Assembly (NCBI GenBank): GCA_963575745.1
Contig: CAUYUJ010017776.1
Coordinates: forward strand, 28,501 to 92,500
Direction: 5' to 3'
Origin: Prorocentrum cordatum
Taxonomy: Eukaryota > Sar > Dinophyceae > Prorocentrales > Prorocentraceae
Length of the DNA stretch: 64,000 nt
Positions 35,003 through 45,600 of this stretch are shown in pieces. Position 1 is the first letter of the stretch. Every line of letters starts with the position of its first letter. The position numbers and the translations under genes were made by a program. The notes beneath the pieces are model-generated. The model did not search any database and was not told where the DNA came from. It saw only the letters and a list, made by a program, of their open reading frames with translations.

Positions 35003-35270
35003 ACAGGTGGGTGATAAAGAGTTCGAGAACGCCGTTCAGAAGGCGAACGCTACGCTGATTTAGAACGTCACTCAGCTGGCCTCAGAGGTGAGGATCTTGA
35101 TAAACCAGAAGCTTGCGAGGGATGAGGAGGATGCGAGGCAGAGGGCAGCGGAGAACGGAGACAGCGCGAAGAAGGGCACGAGCAGCAGGAAGAGGAAGGA
35201 TGCGAAGGAAGAGGCGGCCGCGAAGCGCAAGAAAGGCGAGAAGGAGGGTGCGTCGTCTGAGTCGGACTGA
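32232..35270 (+). CDS. Three-exon gene for a Lys/Asp/Glu-rich protein; in-frame TAG in the last exon
   Basis: Model: 32232 to about 32792 (187 codons, possible GA donor AAG|GACCGA), 33201-34907 (569 codons, acceptor GTACAG, donor CAG|GTGCAC), 35007-35270. All joins are phase 0. It starts MPREQPAVRFADIRKYAVIV, then passes a Glu/Ala-rich helical segment. The middle is probably folded: SNAFPDSKECLISAIDCEIR, FYEEMEKNNFMFTTETRSGN, TLMRLAWLKGGGTAGLRLAL. Then come roughly 120 residues of KKDKKDKYDKKDK repeats, a helical segment (VKFRSLKQNYDWAISQHAKL) and a basic/acidic tail ending ASSESD. TAG at 35061-35063 interrupts exon 3 after 18 codons, yet the same frame stays coding-like to the TGA at 35268. 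A nuclear protein is likely from composition only. An SL-like sequence precedes the ATG, and intron 1 holds palindrome E2. Confidence 0.75.
32949..33023. mobile_element. Palindromic element E2 (75 bp) in an intron
   Basis: Left arm 32949-32974 differs from that of E1 by one base (TTTCTACCAAATTTATTCC). The right arm 32997-33023 is its near complement, ending GTTGATC. It lies within intron 1 of the gene at 32232-35270. Confidence 0.85.
34908..35006. repeat. 99-bp GAC-repeat intron
   Basis: The intron between exons 2 and 3 is almost entirely GAC/GAT triplets, from GTGCACCGACG to GACGACAG. Confidence 0.75.
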
Positions 35271-35402
35271 GGGCTGCAGCGAGGCATGCAAGAGGAGGCG
35301 GAGGAGGACCAGAGGAGGCCGCTGCATGCAGCAGCTGTTCTGAGCGTGGGCCGCCGAGTGAGCGGCGTGCTCGAGGGCCAGCAAGCCACCACCCCTAGAC
35401 CC

Positions 35403-35590
35403 ATGGATCCATTTTCTGGGCCCCACCTCCTGGATCCACTTTGTTGTGGATCCAGATTTTCTTGGATCCACTTCTCCCTGGATCCACTTCTCCCTGGATC
35501 CACTTTTTTCCTGGATCCACGGTTCCCTGGATCCACTTTTTCCTGGATCCACTTTCCCTGGGACAACGAACTGCAAAGTGGATCCAAGTG
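35403..35590. repeat. GGATCC-iterated dispersed element, copy 2
   Basis: Eleven GGATCC hexamers, mostly CTGGATCCACTTTT(T)CC units of 14-18 bp. Same word family as 29.1, 36.1 and 42.5 kb, on the opposite strand to copy 1. Confidence 0.85.
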
Positions 35591-35654
35591 GCGGGGCTCG
35601 GGAAGTTGATCCAGAATCTGAGGAGCGGGCCTGGAGGGCGCGAGAAAAACACAG

Positions 35655-35822
35655 CGATCATTTCGGAAGTTTCTGAGATTTCTGGAGTTTCTGGAAATTT
35701 TCAAAAATTTCCAGAAATTCGAAGGTTTTTTCAAAAATTTCTGGATTTCCCAGGAATTTCAGGATTTTTTATTTTTTCCCAAAAATTTCAAGATTTTCCC
35801 GGAAATGTCCGGGAATTCCGGG
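35655..35822. repeat. AT-rich nested palindrome cluster
   Basis: Repeated TTTCTGGAAATTTTC / CAAAAATTTCCAGAAAT words, self-complementary at several scales, ending CCGGAAATGTCCGGGAATTCC. The stretch is clearly AT-richer than its surroundings. It is followed by a TATAAAGTA(TAAAA) repeat to about 35890. Confidence 0.8.
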
Positions 35823-35934
35823 AGGCGAACGCACAAGTATAAAGTAGAAAAGACGTAGAAAGTATAAAGTATAAAAGATGTAGAAAAGACGCCCGGGCAT
35901 ATATATATATATATGAAAAGTACACAACCACCAG

Positions 35935-35980
35935 ACTTTATACCAGGAGAAATTTGGTATAAATTTGGTATAAATGATTT
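35935..35980. mobile_element. Palindromic element E3
   Basis: ACTTTATACCAGGAGAAATT followed by TGGTATAAATTTGGTATAA; arms TTATACCA and TGGTATAA. Same word set as E1/E2. Lies between genes. Confidence 0.6.
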
Positions 35981-36076
35981 GGGGTGGCGGAAGCCGGGAG
36001 GCCGAACCAGATTTTCCGGTGCGCACACTGTGCGGCGCAAGATTTCTCCGCGCCGTCATGGGGGCGGAGGTCTAAT

Positions 36077-36155
36077 CCTGGATCCACGTTTCGTGGATCC
36101 AGGATCCACTTGATTTGTGGATCCACTTTTCGTGGATCCACTTTTCGTGGGTTTG
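36077..36155. repeat. GGATCC-iterated dispersed element, copy 3
   Basis: Five GGATCC hexamers in CGTGGATCCACTTTTCGTGG units. Adjacent units are mutually inverted (CACGTTTCGTG), making a small hairpin series. Confidence 0.8.
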
Positions 36156-36370
36156 GAGGGGGGTCGGCGAGGCTCCAGCTTGGCCCCGAGCCCGCCCGTG
36201 CGCCTTGCAAGTAGGCATGCGATCTGAGGGAGCGCCCACTAAGTGGACGCGAGCGCCATGCCGAACGTGACAAGGCGATCGATCGGGCGAGCATGCGCGA
36301 GAATGGAGCACGCAGCATCAGTGCGCGCATCAGATACAGTCTGTGTGCAGCTGTTTCAGGTCAAGCTGAG

Positions 36371-38620
36371 ATGGGGAAGCGTCGCACCAACGTTCAGTAT
36401 GTGTTCGGGAAAGATGGCGCGCGCAAGCGCGCGGCGGGGTCTGCTGCGTTTGACATGCTGTTGACATTGTATGGGTCATGCAAGAAAATCTCGTCGAAAG
36501 ATTTTTGTGTTCTCTGCTTCTACCTGCGAAAATGCGGGATTGCTGGGGGGCAGTGGGGCACATTTGCGATGCCACCAGACAAGCAGACGGGCAAATACAA
36601 GCAACGGATGGACAGACATCTGCCAGGCCCTGGGCCTCTGTACACAGCGAAGTTGCCTGCTACTGTGAGGAGGAACGCGCGCGTGAGGTCAAGGGACATT
36701 GTGTTTCGAGAAGTGTTTCGGACTGTCAGTGATGAGGTGAATTCATCTCCCGACACACAGGCAGTGTTGGCGGACGGGCCGTGCGATGATCCCAATAGTG
36801 CGCTGTCAGTGCCGTGCTATAGGGAACACCCGCTTGTTCGACAATGCGTCGATGCTACAGGGAAGTGGCCGTTGCCACTGGCTCTCTATATAGATGGAGT
36901 TCGGTACACACCCATCTGCGCTGGCCGATCTGATTATGCAGCTTCGCGAGGCACGCTGGGGGGGCATCATCATTTCTACCACATTTCTACCAGTAGAAAT
37001 GTAGAATAAAGTTAGTAGAAAGTTGATCGTGCTCACAGCCCCATGCCCCTTCCTGGGGTCGCGGTCAATCTGTTGCAAGTGAGTGTGGTAAACATGGTAT
37101 CGTATAAAAGACACATGATGGGGTTCATGCGACATAACGAGTTGTGCGATTGTGGCTGTGGCGGGCATTGCTCAATCCACGGTATGTTGCAAGTGGCCGC
37201 GTGGCAGCTCGAGGCTCTGACCGACGGGCTCGTTCCACGCGAGAGGCACGACGGAACCCCATGGCCCACCCACATTTGCCCTAGTGATGTCGGAAAAAAG
37301 CTCGGCGTTAGGTGCGTGGTCCTGCATGTGAAAGGGGATTGGGCTGAGTTCTCGAAGTCGATGGGTTTAGCTGGGTGGGGCAACACGTGGCAGCCATGCC
37401 CCATTTGCCCAGTGCAGAAAGATGCAATGCATGCATGTCTAACGTGTGGCGTTGCAGCGGACGGCCTCCAGATGCCCGGCCGACGTCACGCCGATTACGA
37501 GGTCGCTTGTGGAAAATGCGAGAAGACAGTGGCCGTCACAACTGTAGCTATGCGGAATGAGATATGGGCAGCATTGGAAGCCCAAGAAAAACAAGGGCTG
37601 GTGTTGAAATCAGACGTGCATGGGCTTGCCGCAGGGGGCCGACTGGAGTGTTCTCCCACAGAGTTTCACGAGAAGAGCGTCCCGTTCAGGGCGACCTTTT
37701 GGAGGACTCGTTTTGATTGTCTCAAACGTTGTATCGATTCAGTGCGACACAGGTGTCCGTTGTTCTCTACCAGGCTCGGTACCTCACCTGCGCGCTCCCT
37801 TGCCATAGACACGTTGCACACAGTATATCTCGGCATAATGATGCGGATCACTTGCGCCATCTTGATGAGACTGCTGCGGGCCAACCCGTGGGACGTAAGT
37901 GAAGCGAAGAGGATACAGAGGCTGGAAGCTGATATGTTTGTGTATTACGACACGAAAAAGATACCGCACCAGAACAGGGTCAACATCATGACGCCAAAAA
38001 TGATGCCAACCCCAAATGATCCAGCGCACGCGGGTGGCATTCTAAAGTTGAAAGCATCTGAGACATATGTGGTGTTGAAATTTGCAATATATGAGCTTGA
38101 AAAGTTTCCAAGATGTGATATCTACAAGGGCAGGGAGCTGTTGGAGGCCGCCCGTGCAGTGGTGACGTGGGTGCAGACAGTGCGTGAGTCTGGAGCCCAG
38201 CTGACGCGTGACCAATACCAGACTCTCCTGGACTCTGCCAACCGCACGCTGGCATATGCCGACCAAGCGGGAGTTTGGCCTACACCGAAGTTCCACACGT
38301 TCGGCCATGTCACTGCCAGGGGCTGGCGCATGGGAAACCCATCGGTCTACGACACTTTCGTCGACGAGGCCCTGAACCTCGCATTGCGGACCTGTGCAGA
38401 GAGGGGCCACAGGAGCACGATGGAGGTGTCAGTATTTACATGTTTCGGTTTCATGGGTTGCCTTAGCACTGACGTGCGCATCTTTGCATCGACGGACGTC
38501 CACCCTAGATACAGAGGGGATGGTGGAGGAGTGTACGTGTGGCGGAGCGGAGAGGAGGTTGCGGCAGCGGAGGAGGAGGAGGAGTTGGACGACGAGGCAG
38601 CTGCAGGAGACGTTGGATGA
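36371..38620 (+). CDS. Transposase-like repeat-family gene, copy 2
   Basis: The start is the ATG at 36371 (MGKRRTNVQYVFGKDGARKR). Exon 1 runs to about 36925 (PLALYIDGVRYT..AGRSDY, then a possible GC donor) and exon 2 from about 37085 to the TGA at 38618. The intervening intron contains palindrome E4. Blocks: LYGSCKKISSKDFCVLCFYL, a Cys cluster (CDCGCGGHC) near 37150, VLHVKGDWAEFSKSMGLAGW, paired CPIC and C..C motifs, LAIDTLHTVYLGIMMRITCA near 37800, and PTPKFHTFGHV..YDTFVDEALN near 38280. The same blocks occur in order at 21345-23407. The D-x-x-H..LG motif suggests a CACTA/Plavaka-like DDE transposase, by inference. The tail is poly-Glu. Apart from the intron this copy has no visible break and may be functional. 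Confidence 0.72.
36965..37028. mobile_element. Palindromic element E4 in an intron
   Basis: ATCATTTCTACCACATTTCT folds back on AGAAATGTAGAATAAAGTTA and ends GTTGATC as E2 does. It occupies much of the short intron of the transposase-like gene. Confidence 0.7.
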
Positions 38621-39191
38621 GCAAAAACACCACCCACACGCACCCTTCAGCAAGATGCAGCACTTTCTGTTTTCGAGTGGAGACTGTTCCGTGTAGAAAT
38701 CACCCCCAGGTCAAACGGGAGCCCACGTTGCGTGCGTGATATCTGGGAGGGGGGGGGGGACGCGTCTCGCCAGGAGGCCCCGGGTCTGACGGAGATGATG
38801 CGCCGCCGCCTCGGCCTGTGAAGCGGTTGCGCGGTCGCTTAGACGAGCTTGGCAAAAAAAGCTCGGGTGCCCATGGGACTGTGCACGGAGAGAGAGGGGC
38901 GGTAGCGTCGAGCACGCGTCCATGATTGTTCCTTGTCGCAGTGTCCTTTGAGGATCAGGCCTCCGACGGCCAGCCTGCTCGGGCGCAGGGGCGACGAGCG
39001 AATGGCACATGACGGATGGGGGTACTGGCAGCGAGTGCTCTCGACAGTTGCAGTAGCACCTCGGTCTCCTCCGTCCCACGAGCTGCACGCGGGTGCGGCG
39101 CGTCGAAACGTCAACTTGTATAGGCGGGATGGGAAAGTAGATGGAAGGGAGGGGAAGTGCAGGTACGATGGGGGATGGTAGCCAGGTGCAG
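38621..39191. other. Spacer; coding-like minus-strand frame unproven
   Basis: GC-rich, mostly unique. A minus-strand frame at 38839-39114 and overlapping plus-strand frames are open, but none has clear exon borders. Confidence 0.35.
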
Positions 39192-40099
39192 CACTATCGT
39201 GGACAGTGACTCCGACACGGATCGCGCCAACGGCGTGGAGTTACCGATTCGGAGGAAGGTTCGGTTCGCGATGCCGCGACGGGTGTAAACTCACGGGGCA
39301 TGACGTCTGATGGGGGACGTGAGGTCGACCCTGCACCCCCACCCTGTGACCCTGGGCCCTGGTATCTCTCCAACAGCGCATCGGGATTCCGCCCAGGCCT
39401 CGGCCTGGCTCTTCCGACATAGTGGAGTACGAGATCTACGACGGTTGCCACATGGAGAAGAGGACACATCCAGTTTTAGGCATGGGTTAACATATGTTGA
39501 GATGCGCGTTGCAGTGGTGCTATATTTCATCTCTCACACACGCACATGCGTAGCAGACAGATTCTCAGGCTTGTAATGTCTACCGAATTTACTCTACATT
39601 TATTCTGGCATAAATTCGGTATAAATGTTGTGTTGGCCGCTCGCCCCGCCAGGAGCCGTAGATGGCCACCGCCCCCAGCGAAGCTGAAGCGGCTTCGCGA
39701 GAAACGCAGCTGGCCAGCTGATGCAGTGCTAGCGAAGTCAGAATACCTTAAAGGTATAGAATGGGGTGAATATGTAGGTCGTAAGAGGAAGAGGGGCGGC
39801 CGACTCCTATACGCCCTTCTCATGCCGCCCCGTGTGTCCACAGTCGTGCCCCCCCAGTCCGTTATTCCGTCCATACTTTGTCGCTGCCCTCGCCCTAGGT
39901 ACCTCGCGTTGGAGTCTGCCGCCCTCGCCAGAGACGCCGCATGAGGCCCAGAGAGTGGGGCCCCTGTCCCGCCTGCATTGCGATGAGGCGCTGTTTAGAG
40001 GAGCGCATGTACATCTGCGTGGTGCGCACGCATCGCCTAGAAGACATGCACGCTGTAGATCGCGGTGAAAGCCCGAGTGACAGTGATGACTCGGATTAG
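39192..40099 (+). CDS. Small multi-exon gene with acidic C-terminus (tentative)
   Basis: Exon-like pieces: 39192-39282 (acceptor GTGCAG, IVDSDSDTDRANGVELPIRR, donor CGG|GTGTAA), 39377-39485 (acceptor CAACAG, phase-compatible, SSDIVEYEIYDGCHMEKRTH, donor GG|GTTAAC), about 39655-39830 (PPPPAKLKRLREKRSWPADA, EYLKGIEWGEYVGRKRKRGG) and about 39951-40099 (EWGPCPACIAMRRCLEERMY ... SPSDSDDSD, TAG stop at 40097-40099). The first two pieces join in phase; phases to the third and fourth could not be reconciled. A palindromic element (E5) lies in the presumed second intron. No family recognised. Confidence 0.45.
39573..39632. mobile_element. Palindromic element E5
   Basis: AATGTCTACCGAATTTACTC pairs with CATAAATTCGGTATAAATGTT; word set shared with E1-E4. 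Placed between two exon-like pieces of the gene at 39192-40099. Confidence 0.7.
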
Positions 40100-40250
40100 C
40101 TCGAGCTTGTGCACGCCTGGGGAAACGATTCGTCCGCTTCCCATTGTCGTCGCACGCCGTCGACTTCGGCCATCCTTGCACCCTCGCTATCCTTTCTCGC
40201 CCGCTTGCCTTTCGAGCTCGCAGTTTTGCGGGCGCGCCCCGCGCGGGGCG

Positions 40251-41454
40251 ATGGCAGAAGAGGAGAAGCAGAGGAGGAAGGCGGCGGCCGCCGCACTCGG
40301 CCCAGAGGAGCTCGCTCACAACATCCCGCGGGCGGAAGCACTGCTGGCGCACATCCGGGGTGCAGGATTGGACCCCACGACAACGAAGTCGAATGTCATC
40401 GCTGAGTCATTGGCCAGAGCAGGTAGTTCGTACCAGCACAGAGCAGAGACAGCGTTCCAGCTGGGGGCGTGGATGTCAAACTGGACATCGGACGGCAAGA
40501 TACCGTGGATGACAAGGCAGACTCTGCAGAAGTTCTTGGAAGCTTTTCATCAGAAGGTCATTGCCAGCATCGTCCTTCTGATCATTCGCCATCCTCATAT
40601 TTTCTCGTCTTGGCAAGTCCTCTCTCTCTCTCTCTCTCTCTGTACCTCTTCGCGCCACCACCACCACCCTCCCCGCCGCCGCCGCTCGCACCCAGGTCGC
40701 CGCTGCAGAAGAGAAGGAAGATCACGCTGGCCACGAGGAGGCCAGAGGAGGAAGCAACGATGATGAAGATGAGGAGGCCAGGGAGGCCGACGAGACAAAA
40801 GCGGAGGAGAAATATACGGCCAGGGAGGCCGAAGCGGCGCCGAAAGCCGACAAGGCGTCCCGAGGAGGAGACCAAGGAGGTCGACGCGGAAGGGCCAATG
40901 AGGCCGAAGCGGCGCCGAAAGTCGGCACGGCGTTCGGGGATGACCAGAGAGGCCGACGCGGAATGCGGGATGGCAGTGGGGCCAACGAGCCAGGCTCCCT
41001 TGTCGCTGCTGCCAAGAGGAGTGCCCAGCTGATGGGCATCATGGCAGGGCGGGAAGAAGTGCGCCTTCTCAAGAAAGTAAGGACTGGCTCCTTGGAGCTC
41101 TGCCCGCCATCGAAGGATAAACAAGAGCTCGAGGCGACCGACGGTTGGACAGCTGGTCGGGCGAGTCGGGCGCCTGTGACGCCGACGAAGGGCCGCGAGG
41201 AAGCGCGCACGAGAGCTAAGGACGCTGCCCCGACCAGCGATCACCGTAAGGATGACGAGTCGACGTCAGACTTCTCCGAGTTGCCGCCCGAAGACCCTAA
41301 CATAACTAGAGGAATGAATAAGGCGATACAGAACGCGAGGAAGAGCAGTGCCGACAACGACAAACAAAAGCACTGGTACTACCGCAAGAAAAACGGTGTC
41401 TGGCTCAAGTCGTGGGTTACCGCAGATCAAACGAAGAAGAGGCCGAAGCGGTAG
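40251..41454 (+). CDS. Two-exon gene for a 354-residue charged protein
   Basis: Model: 40251-40556 (102 codons, GCGATGG start, donor AAG|GTCATT) and 40696-41454 (acceptor CACCCAG, TAG stop), joined in phase 0. The N-terminus (MAEEEKQRRKAAAAALGPEE) and the helical region NVIAESLARAGSSYQHRAET look folded, with WMSNWTSDGKIPWMTRQTLQ near residue 85. A low-complexity EAAPKADKA/EAAPKVGTA segment with a repeated GGRRGR/RGRRG motif follows. The C-terminal part has KRSAQLMGIMAGREEVRLLK and ends HWYYRKKNGVWLKSWVTADQ plus KKRPKR. The same frame remains coding-like for another 83 codons after the TAG (see 41455-41706). No family recognised. The 139-bp intron holds a CT run. Confidence 0.78.
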
Positions 41455-41706
41455 ATTAGTCCCACTGTGCCCCACCGTTCAAGGCCGACGTCCGCGGTGA
41501 AGGCTGTAGCTCCAGAGAAGGAGGCAGAGTGGCAGGCAAAGTGGCCATGGCATGCTGACAGCTCGTGGTGGAACTCGGGGTGGACTGCCGATGCCTCGTG
41601 GAAAAAGGCTTCCGATGATGCCTCGTGGAAGAATGCTTCCGATGACGACGACTCGCGGGGCAAGTGGACTGGCGAGACCGACTGGCGGTCGAGATCTGGC
41701 TGGTGA
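41455..41706 (+). CDS. In-frame Trp-rich extension downstream of a TAG
   Basis: Directly continuing the frame of the gene ending at 41454, this encodes 83 codons to a TGA. It is strikingly Trp-rich, with a duplicated unit (ADASWKKASDDASWKNASDD) and EWQAKWPWHADSSWWNSGW. The composition is protein-like rather than random GC-rich sequence. Explanations are stop readthrough, a recent nonsense mutation, an unrecognised splice or a sequence error. Confidence 0.45.
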   Translation: MSPTVPHRSRPTSAVKAVAPEKEAEWQAKWPWHADSSWWNSGWTADASWKKASDDASWKNASDDDDSRGKWTGETDWRSRSGW

Positions 41707-42285
41707 CAGCGGCGGCAAGAGGCGGCCAGGAGGCGTCAGGAATGAGGGCCGCCAGGGGCGGCGAGGCTGAGGACAGCCATGAGGCGGCCAGGAGGCCGAG
41801 GGCCGCCAGGAGGAGGCGGCAGCACTGAGGGGCGCGCTGGCCCCACGGCGCGAAGGGCCCGCTGGCCCCCGCGCGGGGGGCGCGGCGCAACTTGCGCGCA
41901 CCGCGTCGGCGAACAAGCATTCGCTCTTTCTCCTCCTATCTTTCTTCTCGGGGTCCCTGGTTTTTCAAATCCAGGTCCGATTTAAATCTGTAGATCCCGT
42001 GGTTTGTTCTCACGCACTACAAATCCCGTGTATGTTAGGCGATATCGCCCCGCGCGCTGCGCGCCCGTATACGAAACAAGATTCGTAGACAGATGCCCTC
42101 AACAATGCGCAAAAGTGCTACAGTACGCACCGTGCGACCGTGGGAAGAAAACGAGCGTCCGCGCGTGTAGGGAGGAGGGATTGCGAAAGGAAGGAAGCGA
42201 GAAGAGAGGGGAGCGCTAGCGCGCGGGTGCGGTCGTTCTTGTGTGTTGTAGCCGCTTCTCAGGGCAAGCGTTCCCCCGCGCGTGC
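41707..42285. other. Spacer, no gene recognised
   Basis: GGCCAGGAGG-type repeats (41710-41860) like those at 29.5 kb, then unique sequence with no coding signal. Confidence 0.4.
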
Positions 42286-42450
42286 GTATAGCGTACATGT
42301 GCATATGTATGTGCGTGTACATGTATAATCACATACATATGTACATATATACACATATAATATACATGCATATATGCTATATATACGTATATACGTATAT
42401 ACATATACTCGTATCTACATATGTACATATATATATATATATATATATAC

Positions 42451-42504
<54 letters not shown>

Positions 42505-42505
42505 A
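42286..42505. repeat. TATA/CATA microsatellite
   Basis: Dense (TA)n and ACATATATAC repeats. Confidence 0.93.
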
Positions 42506-42523
42506 AACAACATAGCAGAACAA

Positions 42524-42665
42524 ATGGATCCAAGCGAAAAACGGATCCAAGACAGAAAGTGGATCCAGAAAAGCTGGCCCAAGGAAAGTGGATCCAGCAA
42601 AACACGTTTTTACACAAACACCGCTCTTGGATCCAGAAAACGGATCCTGAGGACCTCTGGGATCA
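42524..42665. repeat. GGATCC-iterated dispersed element, copy 4
   Basis: Six GGATCC hexamers. GATCCAGCAAAACACGTTTT repeats the right block of copy 1 in direct orientation. The right end GGATCCTGAGGACCTCTGGG is the inverted left block of copy 1. It adjoins the start of retrotransposon 2. Confidence 0.78.
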
Positions 42666-45600
42666 ACGCCGACGGCCGGATCCGCTCCGCGGTTGGCCGC
42701 GCCCCTGCGCAGGCCGCGGAGGAGGCCGAGAGGATCCTGCAGCGGCACGCGGGCGCCAGGTGGATCGACGAGGAAAAATTCGTTCAGGGGCAGCGCGCGA
42801 TGGAGGTCGTCTACGGGGAGCTGGGGCCGCGGCCGATCGCCATGCAGCGGCAGCCAGTTTTTTGCTAGGCGCTGACCTCGAGGCGGCCGTCGCACAGGCG
42901 GCGGCCGCCGACCCCGGAGGGGCAGCGCCAACGACTGACCGGGAGGCTGCTACGGCACACTTTCGCTTGGGAGAGCTCGTCGAGGCAGAGGAGGCGCGCC
43001 CATACAGAGAGGCGCTCGCGGGCGCCCCTCCCAGCAGTCAGCCCAGCCGACCAGACGCGCGGGGTCGCGACCTCACACACTGGGCAGAGGGCGTTCGAGC
43101 CGATGTCGAGCCATGTCCGACTGCCTTCTCGCGACCGCGGAGGAGGCTGAGCGACGGGCGGACTCCCGCCACGGCCGCCGCCGCACACACCGCCGACTGG
43201 CAGTGGCGGCGCGCGCCGGCCCCGCCCGGATTGCGCGCCCTCCGACTACCCCTGACGGAGCAGCAAGACGCGTCTTCATCGCAGGGATCAGCGCGGGCTT
43301 GTCTGGCGGCGCCAACCTCCGTGGCACCGCGATCCTACCTGCCAGGTGGCGAGATGTGTGCTACCTCATGTGCGCGCTGCGTGCGGAGTTCTACGTCAGC
43401 ACCGCCTGCCGCCTGCTGCCGGGCGTCGACCTGCCCGCGCACGTGCCCGGTTTCCCGCATGAAGCGCCGGGGCCTACAACCGCGCGCTACGGAGCGGTGG
43501 TCGGCTTCAGGCTCCGCGAATCGGGCCTCGCAGTGGATTGGAAGCAGGAGTTATCCGACACTGAGCGGATCCAGTGGTTCGTCGTGGACGGGCGCATCCT
43601 AGTGGGCGGCTTCTGCATCCCGCCCAAAGGGCCCGACGCCCCCGAGCGCGCCCGAGCGGAATCCTCATGTCGGTCTTCTCACAGTTCGACGCCGCGCGGC
43701 TGGCCCTGACTGGCGTCGAGGCCGCCATAGTCTACGGCGACCTCAACCCCAGCCCCAGCCTCGAGCGGCTCGCTCAGCGGCAGATTGGGGCACGCAGCCT
43801 CCACGACCTCGTGCCCGCGGACACGCCGACCCACGTGGGCGGGCGGCGCCTGGACGTGGCATGGGCGACCCTGGGCAGCCGCGTCATCGCGGCCGTCCAC
43901 AACGGCTCGGCCTGCCGGGCTTCCGGGTGCCAGCTCCCGCATTGCGGCCAGCACGTGGCGCTGCAACCGCGACCTGGACCATTACCCCGTGGAGCTAGTG
44001 GGCCTCACAGCAAAGACCCATGGGCTCTCGGAAGCAGCCCCCGCCCGGGGGCCTCGTGGGACATTCAGCAAGGACCCTGAGGAATGGCTCCGAGCGCAGG
44101 GCCATGTCGCCGAGTTCGATGCGCTTGTTACCGAGGAGTTGGACAGGTGGAGCCTCCACCGAGGAACCTGGCAGGCGCAGTCGGAGGAGGTCCTACAGGC
44201 AGCGGCGGGCACGGCTTCCTAGCTCTGGAGGTCGTCCACCTACCTTGCGGCCACGTGCGGCGGGCTGATCTGGACGACAAGGCCACAGGACCGGGCCGCC
44301 CAACTGGCGACTCCGTGCCCCCGCACGCTCCAAGCAGCATGCGACCACCTCATGCACGAGGCGGAGAGGGCGTCAAACGCAGCAGAGACCAGAGCAGCAC
44401 GGTACATGGAGCTCCTCGGCACAGACGTCGCAGCGGCCGAGCAGTACCTATCTCGCCAGACTGCCACTAACGGACTGGGCCTCCCTGACGTCATGGAGGA
44501 TCCAGACCGCCCCTCGGCACTTCTCCACGGTGACGCGATCCTGAGGGGCGCGGCGGCCTACATCGCGCACAGAGGTGCAGGACGAGAGGATGCATACACG
44601 GAGGAGGAGCGCGCCCACCTCCGAGAACAAGAGCGCCGGCTCAAAGGGCTGATCAGCTCGATCCGCGCGTCCTGGCGGGAGGCGTGGGCCGCTGACCACC
44701 GGCCCTATGTCGACGAGGACCTCCGTGACGCGTGTGCCCGAGTGAAGCAGGGCAAGGCAGCAGCCGGGCTGCCGTACGCCTCTAAAGCCCTCACTCCGGA
44801 GCATGTTGGCCTCCTCCTGCGGACGCAGAACTTCGCGAGGTTCTTGCTGATTATACCACAGGCGTGGAAAACCCAGCCGACGTTCCACAAGAAGAAGTCG
44901 GGCCGACCACGGCAGCGCTTCCCAAGCTACCGGACCCTCAGCACCAACACAACTGAGCTCCGCATAGCGGAAGAGCTCTGGGCCCTGCATCACGAGGACA
45001 AGGTCTGGGGATCTGCTGGCGAGAGCCAAATGGGCCGAGGCGATTCTCTGATTTCCGTCCTTCTGGGCATTGAAACTCGCTTGGTGCGGACCGAGCTCGG
45101 GTTGCCGCTCCTGGAGGTGTTTACGGACCTAGCCGAGGCCTTCGACGCCATCCACACGCCGGCGGTTGTCCTCCACCTCTGGGAGGGCGCGGGTGTCGTC
45201 GGAGAGGATCTAGCAGCTGCAGCCCAAATGCTCGAGGACACGCAGATCCAGGTCGTCGGCCGGGACGCGGTCTCGGAGACCATCTCCCTCCCCGGCGGCA
45301 TGCCCGAGGGACGTCGACTGGCATCAGCGTTCTATGCAGGTGCGGCTCGCTGCTTCGAACGAGCTCTCGGCGACGATGCCCACGGCTATAGGCCTCGACC
45401 CACCTGAGGAAGCTGTGGTCGCTTTCCACACGGAGGCCAAACCCGACGACCCTCAGGCCAGCCCGTCCTGGGCGTGGTGCCAGGAGACGGCCGGCCGTTG
45501 CGCACGGGGGGAGCTTGCATGGGGCGACGCCATGCGGGTCACGGCCACGCGAGAGGACCAGCGTGGACTGCTCGACGCCGCGTCGACAATCCGAGTGGGC

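Noticed and set aside
43113-44350. Independent small genes between 43.1 and 44.3 kb
   Set aside because: They are successive frames of one broken endonuclease region of the retrotransposon.
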